Notes: a model not told the origin generated them from the letters alone. DNA of 64,000 nucleotides from an uncultured Flavobacteriaceae bacterium (GCA_947497245.1 CANMFO010000001.1:62001-126000), one strand, 5' to 3'; shown: positions 9,246 through 18,346, counted from the stretch's first letter. Numbers and translations: made by a program.

Positions 9246-10223
9246 CTAATTTACAAAGGCTCCGTACTTTTTTCTAAATCCGCTAGGGGTCAGCCCCGTA
9301 CTCTTTTTAAAAACCTTTCCGAAGAATTTTCTGTTTTCATAGCCAATGTGATAGCAGACTTCATCAATGGTCATGCTGCCACTGATCAACCGGTCTTTGG
9401 CCACATCGATCTTGTACCGCAGGAGATATTGGTGCGGGGTTTCCCCAGTGGCCTTTTTGAACCTTCTCAATAGGGTTCGCCCATTTAAATTGACTTCCCT
9501 GGCCATTTCGATGAGCGTGGGGTTCGCTCTGAACTTGTTTTCGATGAATTCCTGTACTTGCGATACTCGGGCGTCCCCATGTTTCTTTTGGTATTCGAAC
9601 AGGGCATAGTTATTTTGGGAAACGTTTCTATTATCAAGTACCAGTGACATGGAACACTGCCTGGCCACCTCATAGTTGGTATACTTATTTACCAAATACA
9701 GGCACAGCTCCGCGTAGGAGTTGACGCCCCCGGAGCACAGCACATTTTCGTTGTCCACCACCAACTGCTCGGATTTTAAGGTTATATCCGGGTATTTGTT
9801 CCTAAAAAGTGCAGCGTAGCCCCAATGCGTTGTCGCAATCTTGTCTTTTAGGATCCCCGCCTCCGCCAGGACAAATGCTCCCGTGCAGATACTCGCCACC
9901 GCGGCACCTTTTCGGTACATTTTGCGGATCCATGTTACCGCCTTGGCGATTTCCTCGGTATCCTCTAGATAGTCGCCCGAGGCGACAATGATCAAATCTG
10001 CCTGCTTGGCCGTATCAATAGTTTTGTGGGACTGTACTTCCAGGGCGTTCAGACACCTTATGGTGGGCTGGGAAACGGATACGATTTCGACCTGAAAAAA
10101 TGGCGATGGGTTGATGGCACAAATCTTATTGTACAGCATACCGGCCTGGGCGAATATGTCCATAGGTCCACAAATGGTCGATGCAAGGGAATTGTTCAAT
10201 CCGAGTATTGAAATTTTTTTCAT
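9246..10223 (-). CDS. GlxA-type transcriptional regulator (DJ-1/PfpI-like domain plus AraC HTH)
   Basis: 325 residues. The N-terminal 190 residues form a DJ-1/PfpI-like domain with a cysteine at the nucleophile elbow (ASICTGAFVLAEAG). The C-terminal 90 residues are an AraC double helix-turn-helix, with NLNGRTLLRRFKKATGETP and the closing GLTPSGFRKKYG. Family members activate genes in response to small molecules such as amines or amides. The gene is divergent from the DUF488-GNAT fusion across 164 nt, so it may regulate that gene. Confidence 0.92.
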   Translation of the reverse strand: MKKISILGLNNSLASTICGPMDIFAQAGMLYNKICAINPSPFFQVEIVSVSQPTIRCLNALEVQSHKTIDTAKQADLIIVASGDYLEDTEEIAKAVTWIRKMYRKGAAVASICTGAFVLAEAGILKDKIATTHWGYAALFRNKYPDITLKSEQLVVDNENVLCSGGVNSYAELCLYLVNKYTNYEVARQCSMSLVLDNRNVSQNNYALFEYQKKHGDARVSQVQEFIENKFRANPTLIEMAREVNLNGRTLLRRFKKATGETPHQYLLRYKIDVAKDRLISGSMTIDEVCYHIGYENRKFFGKVFKKSTGLTPSGFRKKYGAFVN

Positions 10224-10387
10224 AATCGCAAAGCCCGTAAATTAAGGTGTAAATAAAGGTAAAGAAAAGATCGGTCGGGTTCGCATTTTGTCACTACAGG
10301 GCCCTGAGTATGTCGTTATCGACCCTACTTTTAAGTCTGGTCAATGGCTTAATTTTGTTCGTGTCAGCGTTTTAACCATAAGGGAAC

Positions 10388-11284
10388 ATGAAAATAATCT
10401 TAAAAAGGGCCTACGAAATATCACGGGAAGACCGGGGAACCAGAATACTGGTGGACAAGTTTTGGCCGCGTGGCATAAAAAGGGAAACGCTTCAGGTCGA
10501 TTATTGGGCAAGGGACCTCGCGCCGTCCGATACGCTCAGAAAATGGTATCACAACAATCGGAACCAATGGGAAGCGTTCAGGGAAAAGTACCATGCGGAA
10601 CTGTTGCAAAATAAGGAAGCCCTGGAGCAGCTCCGGTCCAATATAAGGGATAAGGCCCCTTTGATGCTCCTCTACAGTTCCAAAGAGGAAAAATACAATA
10701 ATGCCGCAGTGCTAAAACAATTTCTTGAAACACAAACCGTCCGCGCCCGGAAGGAAGTGGAAAAAACCTTTACGTTCATGATTCGAGAGGCAAAGCCCCA
10801 TGATTTTGGGCGACTGAGCAGCCTGATGGTTACCGAGTATGGTCACCTTGCCGGTTTCCCGGGCAGGGATGTGATGCCGGATTATTACGAGATGCTCGAT
10901 GCCATCGGAAAACAGGACATACCCCCTGGCACCAAGCTCATCGCTGCCGTTTCCGAAACGGATGAACTGCTGGGCGGGGTGGTGTTCATAGACGATATGA
11001 AGCACTATGGTTCTGGCGGTACTGCGAAATATGTGGCCAATGCCGCGGGCTTCAGATTGTTGGTGGTCGCTTCATCGGCAAGGGGTCTGGGAATTGGAAA
11101 GGCGTTGGCAGAGGAATGTGTTCAACGGGCAAGGAACAAAGGCCGATCACAGGTCGTCATCCATACTACGGAGTCCATGAAAGTGGCTTGGAAGATGTAC
11201 GAAAGAATGGGATTCCAGCATTCCCTGGACCTTGATTTCTTCCAGCACAGTCTATATGTGTATGGATTCAGACTTTCTATTTAA
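10388..11284 (+). CDS. DUF488 - GNAT acetyltransferase fusion
   Basis: 298 residues in one open frame. Residues 1-115 match the short DUF488 family (YeaO-like): landmarks VDKFWPRGIKRE, DLAPSDTLRKWYHNN and a final LYSSKEEKYNNAAVLKQFL. Residues 127-298 are a GNAT acetyltransferase with motif A as VASSARGLGIGKAL and a later MYERMGFQ. DUF488 has no firm biochemical role; GNATs transfer acetyl from acetyl-CoA to an amine. I see no frameshift or gap between the domains, so the fusion looks genuine. It is divergent from the GlxA-type regulator gene. Confidence 0.88.
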   Translation: MKIILKRAYEISREDRGTRILVDKFWPRGIKRETLQVDYWARDLAPSDTLRKWYHNNRNQWEAFREKYHAELLQNKEALEQLRSNIRDKAPLMLLYSSKEEKYNNAAVLKQFLETQTVRARKEVEKTFTFMIREAKPHDFGRLSSLMVTEYGHLAGFPGRDVMPDYYEMLDAIGKQDIPPGTKLIAAVSETDELLGGVVFIDDMKHYGSGGTAKYVANAAGFRLLVVASSARGLGIGKALAEECVQRARNKGRSQVVIHTTESMKVAWKMYERMGFQHSLDLDFFQHSLYVYGFRLSI

Positions 11285-11377
11285 ATCGCCAAAACACGAA
11301 TACGCAGCCCTTTGTACCCCTCCGGGACCATCCAGGGGAGCTCCGATAAAAATTAACATTTCTCCCTTACCAAGACG

Positions 11378-11412
11378 CTACATATTATGTAGTTTTGCTA
11401 TCTAATATGTAG
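11378..11412. promoter_or_regulatory. Palindromic operator overlapping the HxlR gene promoter
   Basis: CTACATA-T-TATGTAG (11378-11392) is a perfect 7-bp palindrome. CTACATATTA (11378-11387) is also exactly inverted at 11403-11412 as TAATATGTAG. TAGTTTTG (11390-11397), a TAnnTTTG -7 element, lies between the half-sites, 27 nt upstream of the ATG. This arrangement fits autorepression by the HxlR protein encoded next. Confidence 0.6.
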
Positions 11413-11424
11413 CAAATAGGAATT

Positions 11425-11751
11425 ATGGCATTACCCGTACCAGGAAAACCCGTTAGAGGCTCGAGGTCAGGAGCGCCCATTATGGCGCTTTTGGACCTTT
11501 TGGGAAGAAGTTGGGCCATGGGCATCATTTGGCACCTCTATAGCGGGCCGAGCACCTTTAGGAAACTCCAGGAATATTGCGAGTCGATATCACCGACCAC
11601 ACTCAACAAAAGGCTCAAGGAACTCAAGGATTCCCATCTCATTGAAAGAACGATGGACGGGTATGCACTGACGCGGCACGGCAAGGAACTCTACGACCTT
11701 ATCGCCCCCTTGGGCGGTTGGGCAAAGATTTGGGCGAAGAATTTTAAATAA
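11425..11751 (+). CDS. HxlR-family winged-helix transcriptional regulator
   Basis: 108 residues. The HxlR pattern is clear: LLGRSWAMGIIWHLYSG, then FRKLQEYCESISPTTLNKRLKELKDSHLIER, then YALTRHGKELYDLIAPL. HxlR proteins are dimeric and respond to aldehydes, thiols or redox changes. A matching palindrome covers the promoter. The DinB-like gene begins 7 nt downstream and is very likely in the same operon, which suggests a stress or detoxification function. Confidence 0.9.
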   Translation: MALPVPGKPVRGSRSGAPIMALLDLLGRSWAMGIIWHLYSGPSTFRKLQEYCESISPTTLNKRLKELKDSHLIERTMDGYALTRHGKELYDLIAPLGGWAKIWAKNFK

Positions 11752-11758
11752 GTGGACT

Positions 11759-12403
11759 ATGATGAGAAAAATTGACAAACCGGTTCCCGGAGAGTATCCG
11801 GAATACTCAAAAATCTATATGGACCTATTGGAGGACGACGGACAGATCCTTGAACGGTTGTGGCGAAACTTCATCGCCATCAGGGACTTCATATACAAAG
11901 TTCCCGAGGAAAAGCTGTACTATAGGTACGCCGAGGGCAAATGGACCATTAAGGAAATTCTGGTGCACCTTATCGACGATGAGCGCATTTTCACCTATCG
12001 GGCATTGCGATATGCCCGCAACGACAGCACCCCTTTGCACGGTTTTGATGAAAACAGCTACGCCAGGTTTTCCAATGCGAACCGAAGAAGTCTGTACAGC
12101 ATCTTTGACGAATACGAGGCAGTCCGAAAATCCACACTCTCCCTCTTTCAGAACCTGCCGGAGGACTGTTTTTTGAGAAGTGGCAGCGGTATCGAGATCG
12201 ATAACAGCATCGTCAATGAAAGAACGGTGAGGGGATTGGTCTATCATATTGCGGGACACGAACTGAGGCATTTCAATGTGATCAAGGAGCGGTATTTGGA
12301 TATGAAGCTGCCCCCAGAGGCCTCGACACGAAATTGTGCAAAGGCAAAATCCACTGAAACCAACGGTGGGCCGTTCCGAAGTTTGGAAGGGAAAAAACAG
12401 TAA
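11759..12403 (+). CDS. DinB-superfamily protein
   Basis: 214 residues. It has the four-helix DinB/YfiT-like pattern: WTIKEILVHLIDDERIFTYRALR near residues 62-84 and HIAGHELRHFNVIKERY near 162-178. The three metal-ligand histidines are plausibly H71 in the first block and the two in HELRH. Members are metal-dependent thiol (bacillithiol or mycothiol) transferases or of unknown role. Two ATG codons (11759, 11762) are both possible starts. It is cotranscribed with the HxlR regulator. The last 35 residues are low-complexity and not part of the domain. Confidence 0.88.
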   Translation: MMRKIDKPVPGEYPEYSKIYMDLLEDDGQILERLWRNFIAIRDFIYKVPEEKLYYRYAEGKWTIKEILVHLIDDERIFTYRALRYARNDSTPLHGFDENSYARFSNANRRSLYSIFDEYEAVRKSTLSLFQNLPEDCFLRSGSGIEIDNSIVNERTVRGLVYHIAGHELRHFNVIKERYLDMKLPPEASTRNCAKAKSTETNGGPFRSLEGKKQ

Positions 12404-12438
12404 TTTAAAAAACGGACAACCACATAAACAGCGATACA

Positions 12439-13593
12439 ATGAAAAAGCATAGGTTAAGAGGTTTTTTGGTCATACTTTGGCTGCTACACCTGGCAATTTT
12501 TAAGGTTTCAGCCCAAGCCGACTGCCGGCCCGTTGAGGAACTGAAACGTTTGTACACCGATAATACGGAATTCAGGACCACCGTGGACAACATGCTCGAA
12601 AATGTCCACGACCTTCCGGACGGTTCCCCAAACCCGTGGCGGGGCAAGACCGTGGAAGACCTGTACACCTTCTTGAACGAATGGTTCTATTTCCTTCCCG
12701 GTACGCAGAACGGTCTGGACCGCATTCTGGAGTTTTCATTTTTGTATTATAAAAACCCGGATGGCATGAATTTCATACGCAAGGAGCCCGGTCGGGCCTG
12801 GTCCTTGGGCTTTGCTGAGGAAAGGGGCAAATATATGGATAGTCCGGCCTCCACAAAAAACATAGCGCTATGGCTTTCAGATCCGGGCCTCCCCAACGAA
12901 GACTTTGTCGAGCCCGCCAATGGGTTCCGATCCTTCAATGAATTTTTTATACGGGACTTAAAACCGGGGGCCCGTCCCATAACGGGCATCAATGACAATT
13001 CGGTTTTGGTATCCCCCGCGGACGGTGTCATCAATATGATAAACAACGACCTACAACTGGATACCGAAATCCCGACGAAGGGGGGCATGACCCTGAGTTT
13101 GACAGCGCTTCTCGACGCTTCGTCCTTCTGTGACAAATTTGTCGGGGGCACGGCATTGGCGGTTTTTTTGTTGCCTACCAACTACCACCATTTTCACGCG
13201 CCCATATCCGGCAAGATGGTAGAATCGAAGGAAACGGTCGGGGACCGACTTTTCGGGATGCCCGATATCTTGGATATCATAAACAAGGGGAACATCGCCT
13301 ACAATAAGGATTATAGTGTGTTCCAGGATTTCAGGCACGGATATTATATCATCGACACCGAAGACTACGGTCACGTCGGGATGGTTCCCATAGGGTTGCA
13401 GACCATTGGCTCGGTGGTTTTCGAGGAAAAGTTCAGGAATGTGGTAGAAAGTAGTCCGGTAGAGGTGTACAAGGGCGATAAACTGGGGCATTTTGCCTAT
13501 GGAGGGTCAACGGTACTGTTGCTGTTTGAAAAGGACAGGCTCAACGCGGTCAGTGTACAGTTGGGCCAAAAAATTGGGAGCTTGAGGAAGTAG
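12439..13593 (+). CDS. Exported phosphatidylserine decarboxylase-like protein
   Basis: 384 residues with a signal peptide (1-25, ending near VSAQ). The phosphatidylserine decarboxylase blocks are all there: FNEFFIRDLKPGARP (166-180), VSPADG with D195, YHHFHAPISGKM with H250/H253, and YGGSTVLLLFEKD with G356-S357, where self-cleavage would create the pyruvoyl group. Most bacterial Psd enzymes are cytoplasmic-membrane proteins with no signal; this long form resembles the soluble PSD-related group that acts on other substrates. A periplasmic place of action is inferred. A hairpin follows directly (13594-13630). Confidence 0.85.
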   Translation: MKKHRLRGFLVILWLLHLAIFKVSAQADCRPVEELKRLYTDNTEFRTTVDNMLENVHDLPDGSPNPWRGKTVEDLYTFLNEWFYFLPGTQNGLDRILEFSFLYYKNPDGMNFIRKEPGRAWSLGFAEERGKYMDSPASTKNIALWLSDPGLPNEDFVEPANGFRSFNEFFIRDLKPGARPITGINDNSVLVSPADGVINMINNDLQLDTEIPTKGGMTLSLTALLDASSFCDKFVGGTALAVFLLPTNYHHFHAPISGKMVESKETVGDRLFGMPDILDIINKGNIAYNKDYSVFQDFRHGYYIIDTEDYGHVGMVPIGLQTIGSVVFEEKFRNVVESSPVEVYKGDKLGHFAYGGSTVLLLFEKDRLNAVSVQLGQKIGSLRK

Positions 13594-13641
13594 CCGGGCA
13601 GGTCCTGCATCGTTCGCAAGGATGGCCCGGGCGAGCTTTTT
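13594..13641 (+). terminator. Likely rho-independent terminator after the Psd-like gene
   Basis: CCGGGC (13594-13599) pairs with GCCCGG (13625-13630), and inside it TCCT (13603-13606) can pair with AGGA (13619-13622). Five T residues follow at 13637-13641. The T-run is six bases from the stem, so strength is uncertain. It overlaps the 3' end of the convergent GNAT gene. Confidence 0.45.
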
Positions 13642-14158
13642 AATCTTTATCCAGATCGATTTCGAACAGACAAGCGGGGGCGGTCCCATAATGATCGGGA
13701 AGCCCATCGGTATTTTTCAGGTCGAAGAGCCCGAGAAACGTAAACCCGACCCGGGTATAATGTTCGATCAGGCGCACATTGTGTCCCAGGGTGTCCAATC
13801 GGATAAATCGCTTGTTCTTGGATTTGGCATAGTCTTTTGCCCATGCAACGATAGTGGCCACATAATTGTTTCCGCGAGCGGATGGGTGGGTGGCAATACG
13901 GTGTATATAGATGGCAGGATCACTGTTCCGCTCCCCCCAAATCTGGGGGTCATTGAATGCAATGGCCCAAAGACAGGCAATTTTATCTTCTATCAACAGT
14001 TTCCATTGGCGATTTTCGATGATCTCGGTTTCCACGAGGTCCCGCTCAAATTCGGGCCACACCACCACCCCTTTTTTGGTTTTCTGGTACTCCGACGCGA
14101 TACGGTACAGCCGAAATATCTCATCGATATCCCCTAAAGTACAGTTTACAATGTTCAT
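13640..14158 (-). CDS. GNAT family N-acetyltransferase
   Basis: 172 residues from the ATG at 14158; the frame extends 31 codons further, but that part has no domain and is not conserved-looking. Motif A is HRIATHPSARGNNYVATIV, and LIEHYTRVGFTFLG is the usual motif B end. The substrate is unknown. It converges on the Psd-like gene and is divergent from the ebo operon across about 350 nt. Confidence 0.85.
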   Translation of the reverse strand: MNIVNCTLGDIDEIFRLYRIASEYQKTKKGVVVWPEFERDLVETEIIENRQWKLLIEDKIACLWAIAFNDPQIWGERNSDPAIYIHRIATHPSARGNNYVATIVAWAKDYAKSKNKRFIRLDTLGHNVRLIEHYTRVGFTFLGLFDLKNTDGLPDHYGTAPACLFEIDLDKD

Positions 14159-14510
14159 GGACCGTTGTTTTCTGGATGTTCCGTTTCCTATGGTCAATAA
14201 TACAAATTTCAGGTGAACGGCCCGGTCATAAAACCCGAATCTTGCTGACAAGGTCCGAAATTGCCGAAAGCGGTACCAAGGCCATTACCGGTCCGCTTTC
14301 GGTTTCCCGATCCGATTCGCACGGAATATCCCGGCGCCTTTCGTTGAATCTATCACATTTAATCGATAAACCTTGATATATACTCGCTGTCACCGCTTTC
14401 ATTATAGGAGAATTAGCTTTATTTTTGGGATGTTTTTGGTGAAATGCTTGGTCATGGCGGAGTGCTAAAGGTGCCATGAAGTATGATTTACCTCAAAAAT
14501 TGGTGATTTT
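14159..14510. promoter_or_regulatory. Intergenic region upstream of the ebo operon
   Basis: This 352-bp stretch separates the leftward GNAT gene from the rightward eboA and must hold both promoters. TATTTTTG at 14420-14427 matches TAnnTTTG on the ebo strand, but it is 83 nt from the start and has no clear TTG partner. No RNA gene or repeat is visible. Confidence 0.35.
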
Positions 14511-15365
14511 ATGCAATTAGGAAATGTGGGACAACAGTTGTCGGGAATCTTGGAAAATACTGTTGATGCGGAGGTTGGAAATTGGTTGGCCGAGAAAATT
14601 GACAAGATCATCACCGATGGTTCAACAAGGGACATGTACCTGACCTATAGTCTCATTGCTTCCAAAATTCCGCCCAAAAATATCCCAAGTGCGCACCTGG
14701 AAGGCGATTTGGGAGCGTATCTGCAACTGCAAGGGGCAAATGTCCAACAGATGGCAAGAATATATTTGTTGGTCAGGGTATTGGAGGCCGACAGGGAGTC
14801 ATTTGCGCCCAAGGTGGCCAATATCATCCAAGTAGCGGATACCGGGGAGCTGGAGACCTTTTTAAAGTTCCTGGTACTGTTGCCCCGTCCCGAAGATTAC
14901 AAAACCCCGGCCGTCGATGCGCTGCGGACCAATATAGCAACGGTTTTCAATGCCATAGCGCTGAACAACCCCTATCCCGCGCGGTTTTTTGATGAGCAGC
15001 AGTGGAACCAGATGTACCTCAAGACCGCGTTTATGCAGGGCGATCTGAGCGCCATATACCAGATCGACCAAAGGGCGAACGGGGAACTGGCCCGGATCAT
15101 ATCGGACTATGCCCATGAACGATGGGCGGCCTCCAGGGATATCGACCCCTATTTTTGGCGCCCCGTATCCCAATTTTTGAATACGGCCCTTTTGGAAGAT
15201 ATGGAACGTTTGCTGGAAAGCAGTGACCCCTTGGAGAACAGGGCGGGCGCACTTTGCTGCTATTTTTCCGATGCCCCCGGGGCCAAAAAACTACTGGAAG
15301 GCCGTTCCGAATGGATAGAACAGATTGAAAACAAAACACTAAGCTGGAAAACCCTTAAAGATTGA
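14511..15365 (+). CDS. eboA: EboA domain protein, first gene of ebo operon
   Basis: 284 residues, soluble and mostly helical, without signal or catalytic motif. It is recognised by the EboA family pattern (NPYPARFFDEQQWNQMYLKTAFM and the later HERWAASRDIDPYFWRPV) and by its place before five genes in canonical ebo order. In cyanobacteria eboABC are needed to move the scytonemin precursor to the periplasm; the biochemical role of EboA is unknown. It ends 2 nt before eboB. Confidence 0.92.
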   Translation: MQLGNVGQQLSGILENTVDAEVGNWLAEKIDKIITDGSTRDMYLTYSLIASKIPPKNIPSAHLEGDLGAYLQLQGANVQQMARIYLLVRVLEADRESFAPKVANIIQVADTGELETFLKFLVLLPRPEDYKTPAVDALRTNIATVFNAIALNNPYPARFFDEQQWNQMYLKTAFMQGDLSAIYQIDQRANGELARIISDYAHERWAASRDIDPYFWRPVSQFLNTALLEDMERLLESSDPLENRAGALCCYFSDAPGAKKLLEGRSEWIEQIENKTLSWKTLKD

Positions 15366-15367
15366 TT

Positions 15368-16276
15368 ATGGAAGAAAAAATGATGTTTATTGATCCGCAT
15401 GTACACATGTCCTCACGAACGACCGATGACTACGAGGCCATGGCAGATGCCGGGGTGGTAGCGCTCATTGAACCATCATTTTGGCTGGGGCAGGCACGTA
15501 CCCAAGTGGGATCGTTCCAGGACTATTACAGCAGCCTGGTGGGATGGGAGCCCTTTAGGGCCAGCCAGTTCGGTATACAGCACTACTGCACCATCGGCCT
15601 CAATTCCAAGGAGGCGAACAACGAGGCCCTGGCCGAACAGGTGATCGAATTATTGCCCCTGTACGTGCACAAGGAAAACGTGGTGGCGATAGGGGAGATA
15701 GGCTACGACGACCAGACCCCGGCCGAGGACAAATATTTCAGGATCCAGCTGGAAATGGCCAAGGAACTCGGGATGGTCGTACAGGTACATACCCCGCACC
15801 GCGATAAAAAGGCGGGGACCATCCGAAGTATGGAGGTATGCCTGGAGCACGGCCTCGACCCGGCAATGGTGGTCATAGACCACAACAACGAGGAAACGGT
15901 GAAAGAGGTACTGGATAGGGGGTTCCTGGCCGCATTCACCATCTACCCCAAGACCAAAATGGGCAACGAGCGCATGGTGGCGGTGGTCAAAAAATACGGC
16001 AGTACCAACATCATCGTGGACAGCTCCGCAGATTGGGGCGTCAGCGATCCGCTGGCAGTTCCAAAGACGGCGAACCTTATGTTGAAGAGGGGGGTGGCCA
16101 GGGAAGATGTTGTAAAGACCTGCTACCAGAACGCGCTGGACGCTTTTGGAAAGAACGGGAAGATGAAGGAGTCCGATTGGCTGGACCCCGAGGGCATCAA
16201 CCAGACCAAACTGTACAACGATAACAGCGTATTGCGCGGTCAGGAACCCAAAGTGGATTCGGATAAAATCGTTTAG
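15368..16276 (+). CDS. eboB: EboB, TatD-family metal-dependent hydrolase
   Basis: 302 residues from the ATG at 15368; a TTG two codons earlier would overlap eboA. The amidohydrolase fold shows H11-V-H13 at strand 1, GEIGYDDQT near 115, VQVHTPHRDK near 140 and VIDHNNEE near 170, which supply the metal ligands of a TatD-type TIM barrel. The natural substrate in the ebo pathway is not known. Its stop codon is immediately followed by the eboC ATG. Confidence 0.92.
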   Translation: MEEKMMFIDPHVHMSSRTTDDYEAMADAGVVALIEPSFWLGQARTQVGSFQDYYSSLVGWEPFRASQFGIQHYCTIGLNSKEANNEALAEQVIELLPLYVHKENVVAIGEIGYDDQTPAEDKYFRIQLEMAKELGMVVQVHTPHRDKKAGTIRSMEVCLEHGLDPAMVVIDHNNEETVKEVLDRGFLAAFTIYPKTKMGNERMVAVVKKYGSTNIIVDSSADWGVSDPLAVPKTANLMLKRGVAREDVVKTCYQNALDAFGKNGKMKESDWLDPEGINQTKLYNDNSVLRGQEPKVDSDKIV

Positions 16277-17167
16277 ATGAACGCCGTTCTAAAAGGATAT
16301 CTACGATTGGCCCGCCCGGCCAATCTACCGACCGCCGCCGCCGATATTTTGGCCGGTGTCGCGATCGCAGGGCCGCTTGCCGCTGGCGGGGCGTCCCTCC
16401 CCATAAGTTCCAATATTGCCCTTCTGGTTTTCGCCTCCGTGTTCCTATATGCCGGGGGAGTGGTGCTCAACGATGTGTTCGATTTTGGAATCGACAAAGA
16501 GGAACGGCCCGAAAGGCCCATCCCCAGCGGATTGGTACCCCTGAGGTCGGCCGCGGTCTACGGAGCACTATTATTGGCCATTGGTGTTTTTCTTGCCTTT
16601 TATGCCCAGAGGTTCAGCGGCTATGTTGCCCTGGCCTTGACAGTTTCCATTGTGCTGTACGACGCCTTCTCGAAAAAGTACGGTTTCCTGGGCCCCTTGA
16701 ACATGGGAATCTGCAGGGGACTGAACCTGATCTTGGGAATGTCCGTTTTGGGAGAACCGACCTATTGGTGGTATGCGGCTGTTCCGGTGGTGTACATTTT
16801 TGCCATCACAATGATCAGTAGGGGGGAAGTGCATGGAAACAACAAGAATCATATTATTTGGGCGGGTATGTTGTACATTCTCGTTATTTTAGCGGTGGTG
16901 GCCATTGTTGTGTCCGAAACGGGCAATGTATTTCAAGTTACCCCATTTTTGGTGCTTTTTGCTATTTTGATCTTCAAGCCATTGATCAATGCATATCGAA
17001 TGAATTCACCCAAAACCATAAAGAAAGCGGTAATTGCCGGTGTACTTTCTCTGATCGTCCTGGACGCATCGCTCGCGGTCGGCTTTTCCGTCTGGTGGTA
17101 CGGCCTTTTATTGCTGGCATTATTGCCTTTATCCATACTTTTGTCCAAAATTTTTGCCGTTACTTAA
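16277..17167 (+). CDS. eboC: EboC, UbiA-like membrane prenyltransferase
   Basis: 296 residues with about eight to nine membrane segments. The UbiA motif NDxxDxxxD is intact as N65-D66-x-x-D69-x-x-x-D73, followed by the RPIPSG stretch, which predicts magnesium-diphosphate binding. UbiA enzymes attach a prenyl chain to an aromatic or sugar acceptor in the membrane. In the ebo cluster the donor and acceptor are unknown. There is no gap after eboB, which implies translational coupling. Confidence 0.93.
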   Translation: MNAVLKGYLRLARPANLPTAAADILAGVAIAGPLAAGGASLPISSNIALLVFASVFLYAGGVVLNDVFDFGIDKEERPERPIPSGLVPLRSAAVYGALLLAIGVFLAFYAQRFSGYVALALTVSIVLYDAFSKKYGFLGPLNMGICRGLNLILGMSVLGEPTYWWYAAVPVVYIFAITMISRGEVHGNNKNHIIWAGMLYILVILAVVAIVVSETGNVFQVTPFLVLFAILIFKPLINAYRMNSPKTIKKAVIAGVLSLIVLDASLAVGFSVWWYGLLLLALLPLSILLSKIFAVT

Positions 17168-17176
17168 ACAAGGCCC

Positions 17177-18346
17177 ATGCAGTTGAAACCTATAAAACAA
17201 TCCTTTGCAGTCGCGTACGAGTACAATTTGCACTTTACGCAGGGACTGTTCGATTCCCAGAACACCTTGTTCAGGGATATCTTTGACAGTTATAAGAAGA
17301 ACGAAAGGGTAAAAGTGTTTTTTGTGATCGACCAAGGGGTCGCCGATCATCATCCCGATCTGAAGCAAGGGATAAAAACCTATTGCGAACGGTATTCGGA
17401 TAATTTGGACCATACCGGAAGCCTGGTCGTCCCGGGCGGCGAACAGTGCAAAAACGACTATGGCAACGTTACCGCGGTCCTGTCCGCGATCAATACCAAT
17501 GCCATATGCAGGCACTCGTTTGTGGTGGTCATCGGTGGAGGTGCCATGGTAGATATGGTCGGCTATGCCGCGGCCATCGCACACCGGGGGGTGAAATTGA
17601 TCCGTGTTCCGACCACCGTGCTCTCCCAGAACGATTCTGCCGTAGGGGTGAAGAACAGCATCAACAACTTCGGGAAGAAGAACTTTGTGGGCACCTTTGC
17701 ACCGCCCTATGCGATCATCAACGATACCGATTTCCTGCATACCCTGGAACAGCGTGACTGGATCGCCGGTGTTGCGGAGGCCGTGAAGGTGGCCCTGATC
17801 AAAGATGAAAAGTTCTTTGCCTATCTTGAGGAAAACGCCCAAAAGCTGAAGGATAGGGATATGGCACCGATGCAGTACCTGATACACCGTTGTGCCGAAA
17901 TGCACATGCACCATATTGCCCAGGGCGGCGACCCCTTTGAAAGTGGATCTTCCCGGCCGTTGGACTTCGGACATTGGGCCGCCCATAAGCTCGAACAGAT
18001 GACGGACTACAAACTGCGGCACGGGGAGGCGGTGGCCAAGGGCATTGCCCTGGACATGACCTATGCACAAATGACGGGGCTGATTTCCGCTGATGCCCTC
18101 AAACGTATCCTGACCGTTATGGAGCGCATGGGCTTCGACCTGCACATCCCCGTTGGATCGGATAAGGACATCACAGACCTCTTGGTGGGCATCGAAGAGT
18201 TCCGCGAGCATCTGGGCGGGGAACTTTGTATCACCCTGATATCCGGGATCGGAAAAAAACACGATGTGAATACGATCGATCTAGATCGTATGCAGCAGGC
18301 GGTCCAAGTGCTGAACGATAGCTGTAAAATAAAAATAGACCACTAA
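17177..18346 (+). CDS. eboD: EboD, 3-dehydroquinate synthase-like cyclase
   Basis: 389 residues of the DHQ synthase superfamily. NAD-binding VIGGGAMVDMVGYAAA (117-132), then RVPTTVLSQNDSAVGVKN, and the metal ligands in RPLDFGHWAAHKLE and LRHGEAVAKG are all present. The sequence fits the EboD branch, whose relatives include sugar-phosphate cyclases, and context assigns it. A housekeeping AroB role is unlikely because no other shikimate gene is near. It ends flush against the eboE start. Confidence 0.92.
   Translation: MQLKPIKQSFAVAYEYNLHFTQGLFDSQNTLFRDIFDSYKKNERVKVFFVIDQGVADHHPDLKQGIKTYCERYSDNLDHTGSLVVPGGEQCKNDYGNVTAVLSAINTNAICRHSFVVVIGGGAMVDMVGYAAAIAHRGVKLIRVPTTVLSQNDSAVGVKNSINNFGKKNFVGTFAPPYAIINDTDFLHTLEQRDWIAGVAEAVKVALIKDEKFFAYLEENAQKLKDRDMAPMQYLIHRCAEMHMHHIAQGGDPFESGSSRPLDFGHWAAHKLEQMTDYKLRHGEAVAKGIALDMTYAQMTGLISADALKRILTVMERMGFDLHIPVGSDKDITDLLVGIEEFREHLGGELCITLISGIGKKHDVNTIDLDRMQQAVQVLNDSCKIKIDH

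Noticed and set aside
17129-18262. Long leftward open frame opposite eboD
   Set aside because: It mirrors the strongly supported eboD frame, has no recognisable domain and no context; it is a shadow of biased codon use.
17177-18346. Shikimate-pathway aroB
   Set aside because: The gene is flush between eboC and eboE in canonical ebo order, which assigns it to EboD.
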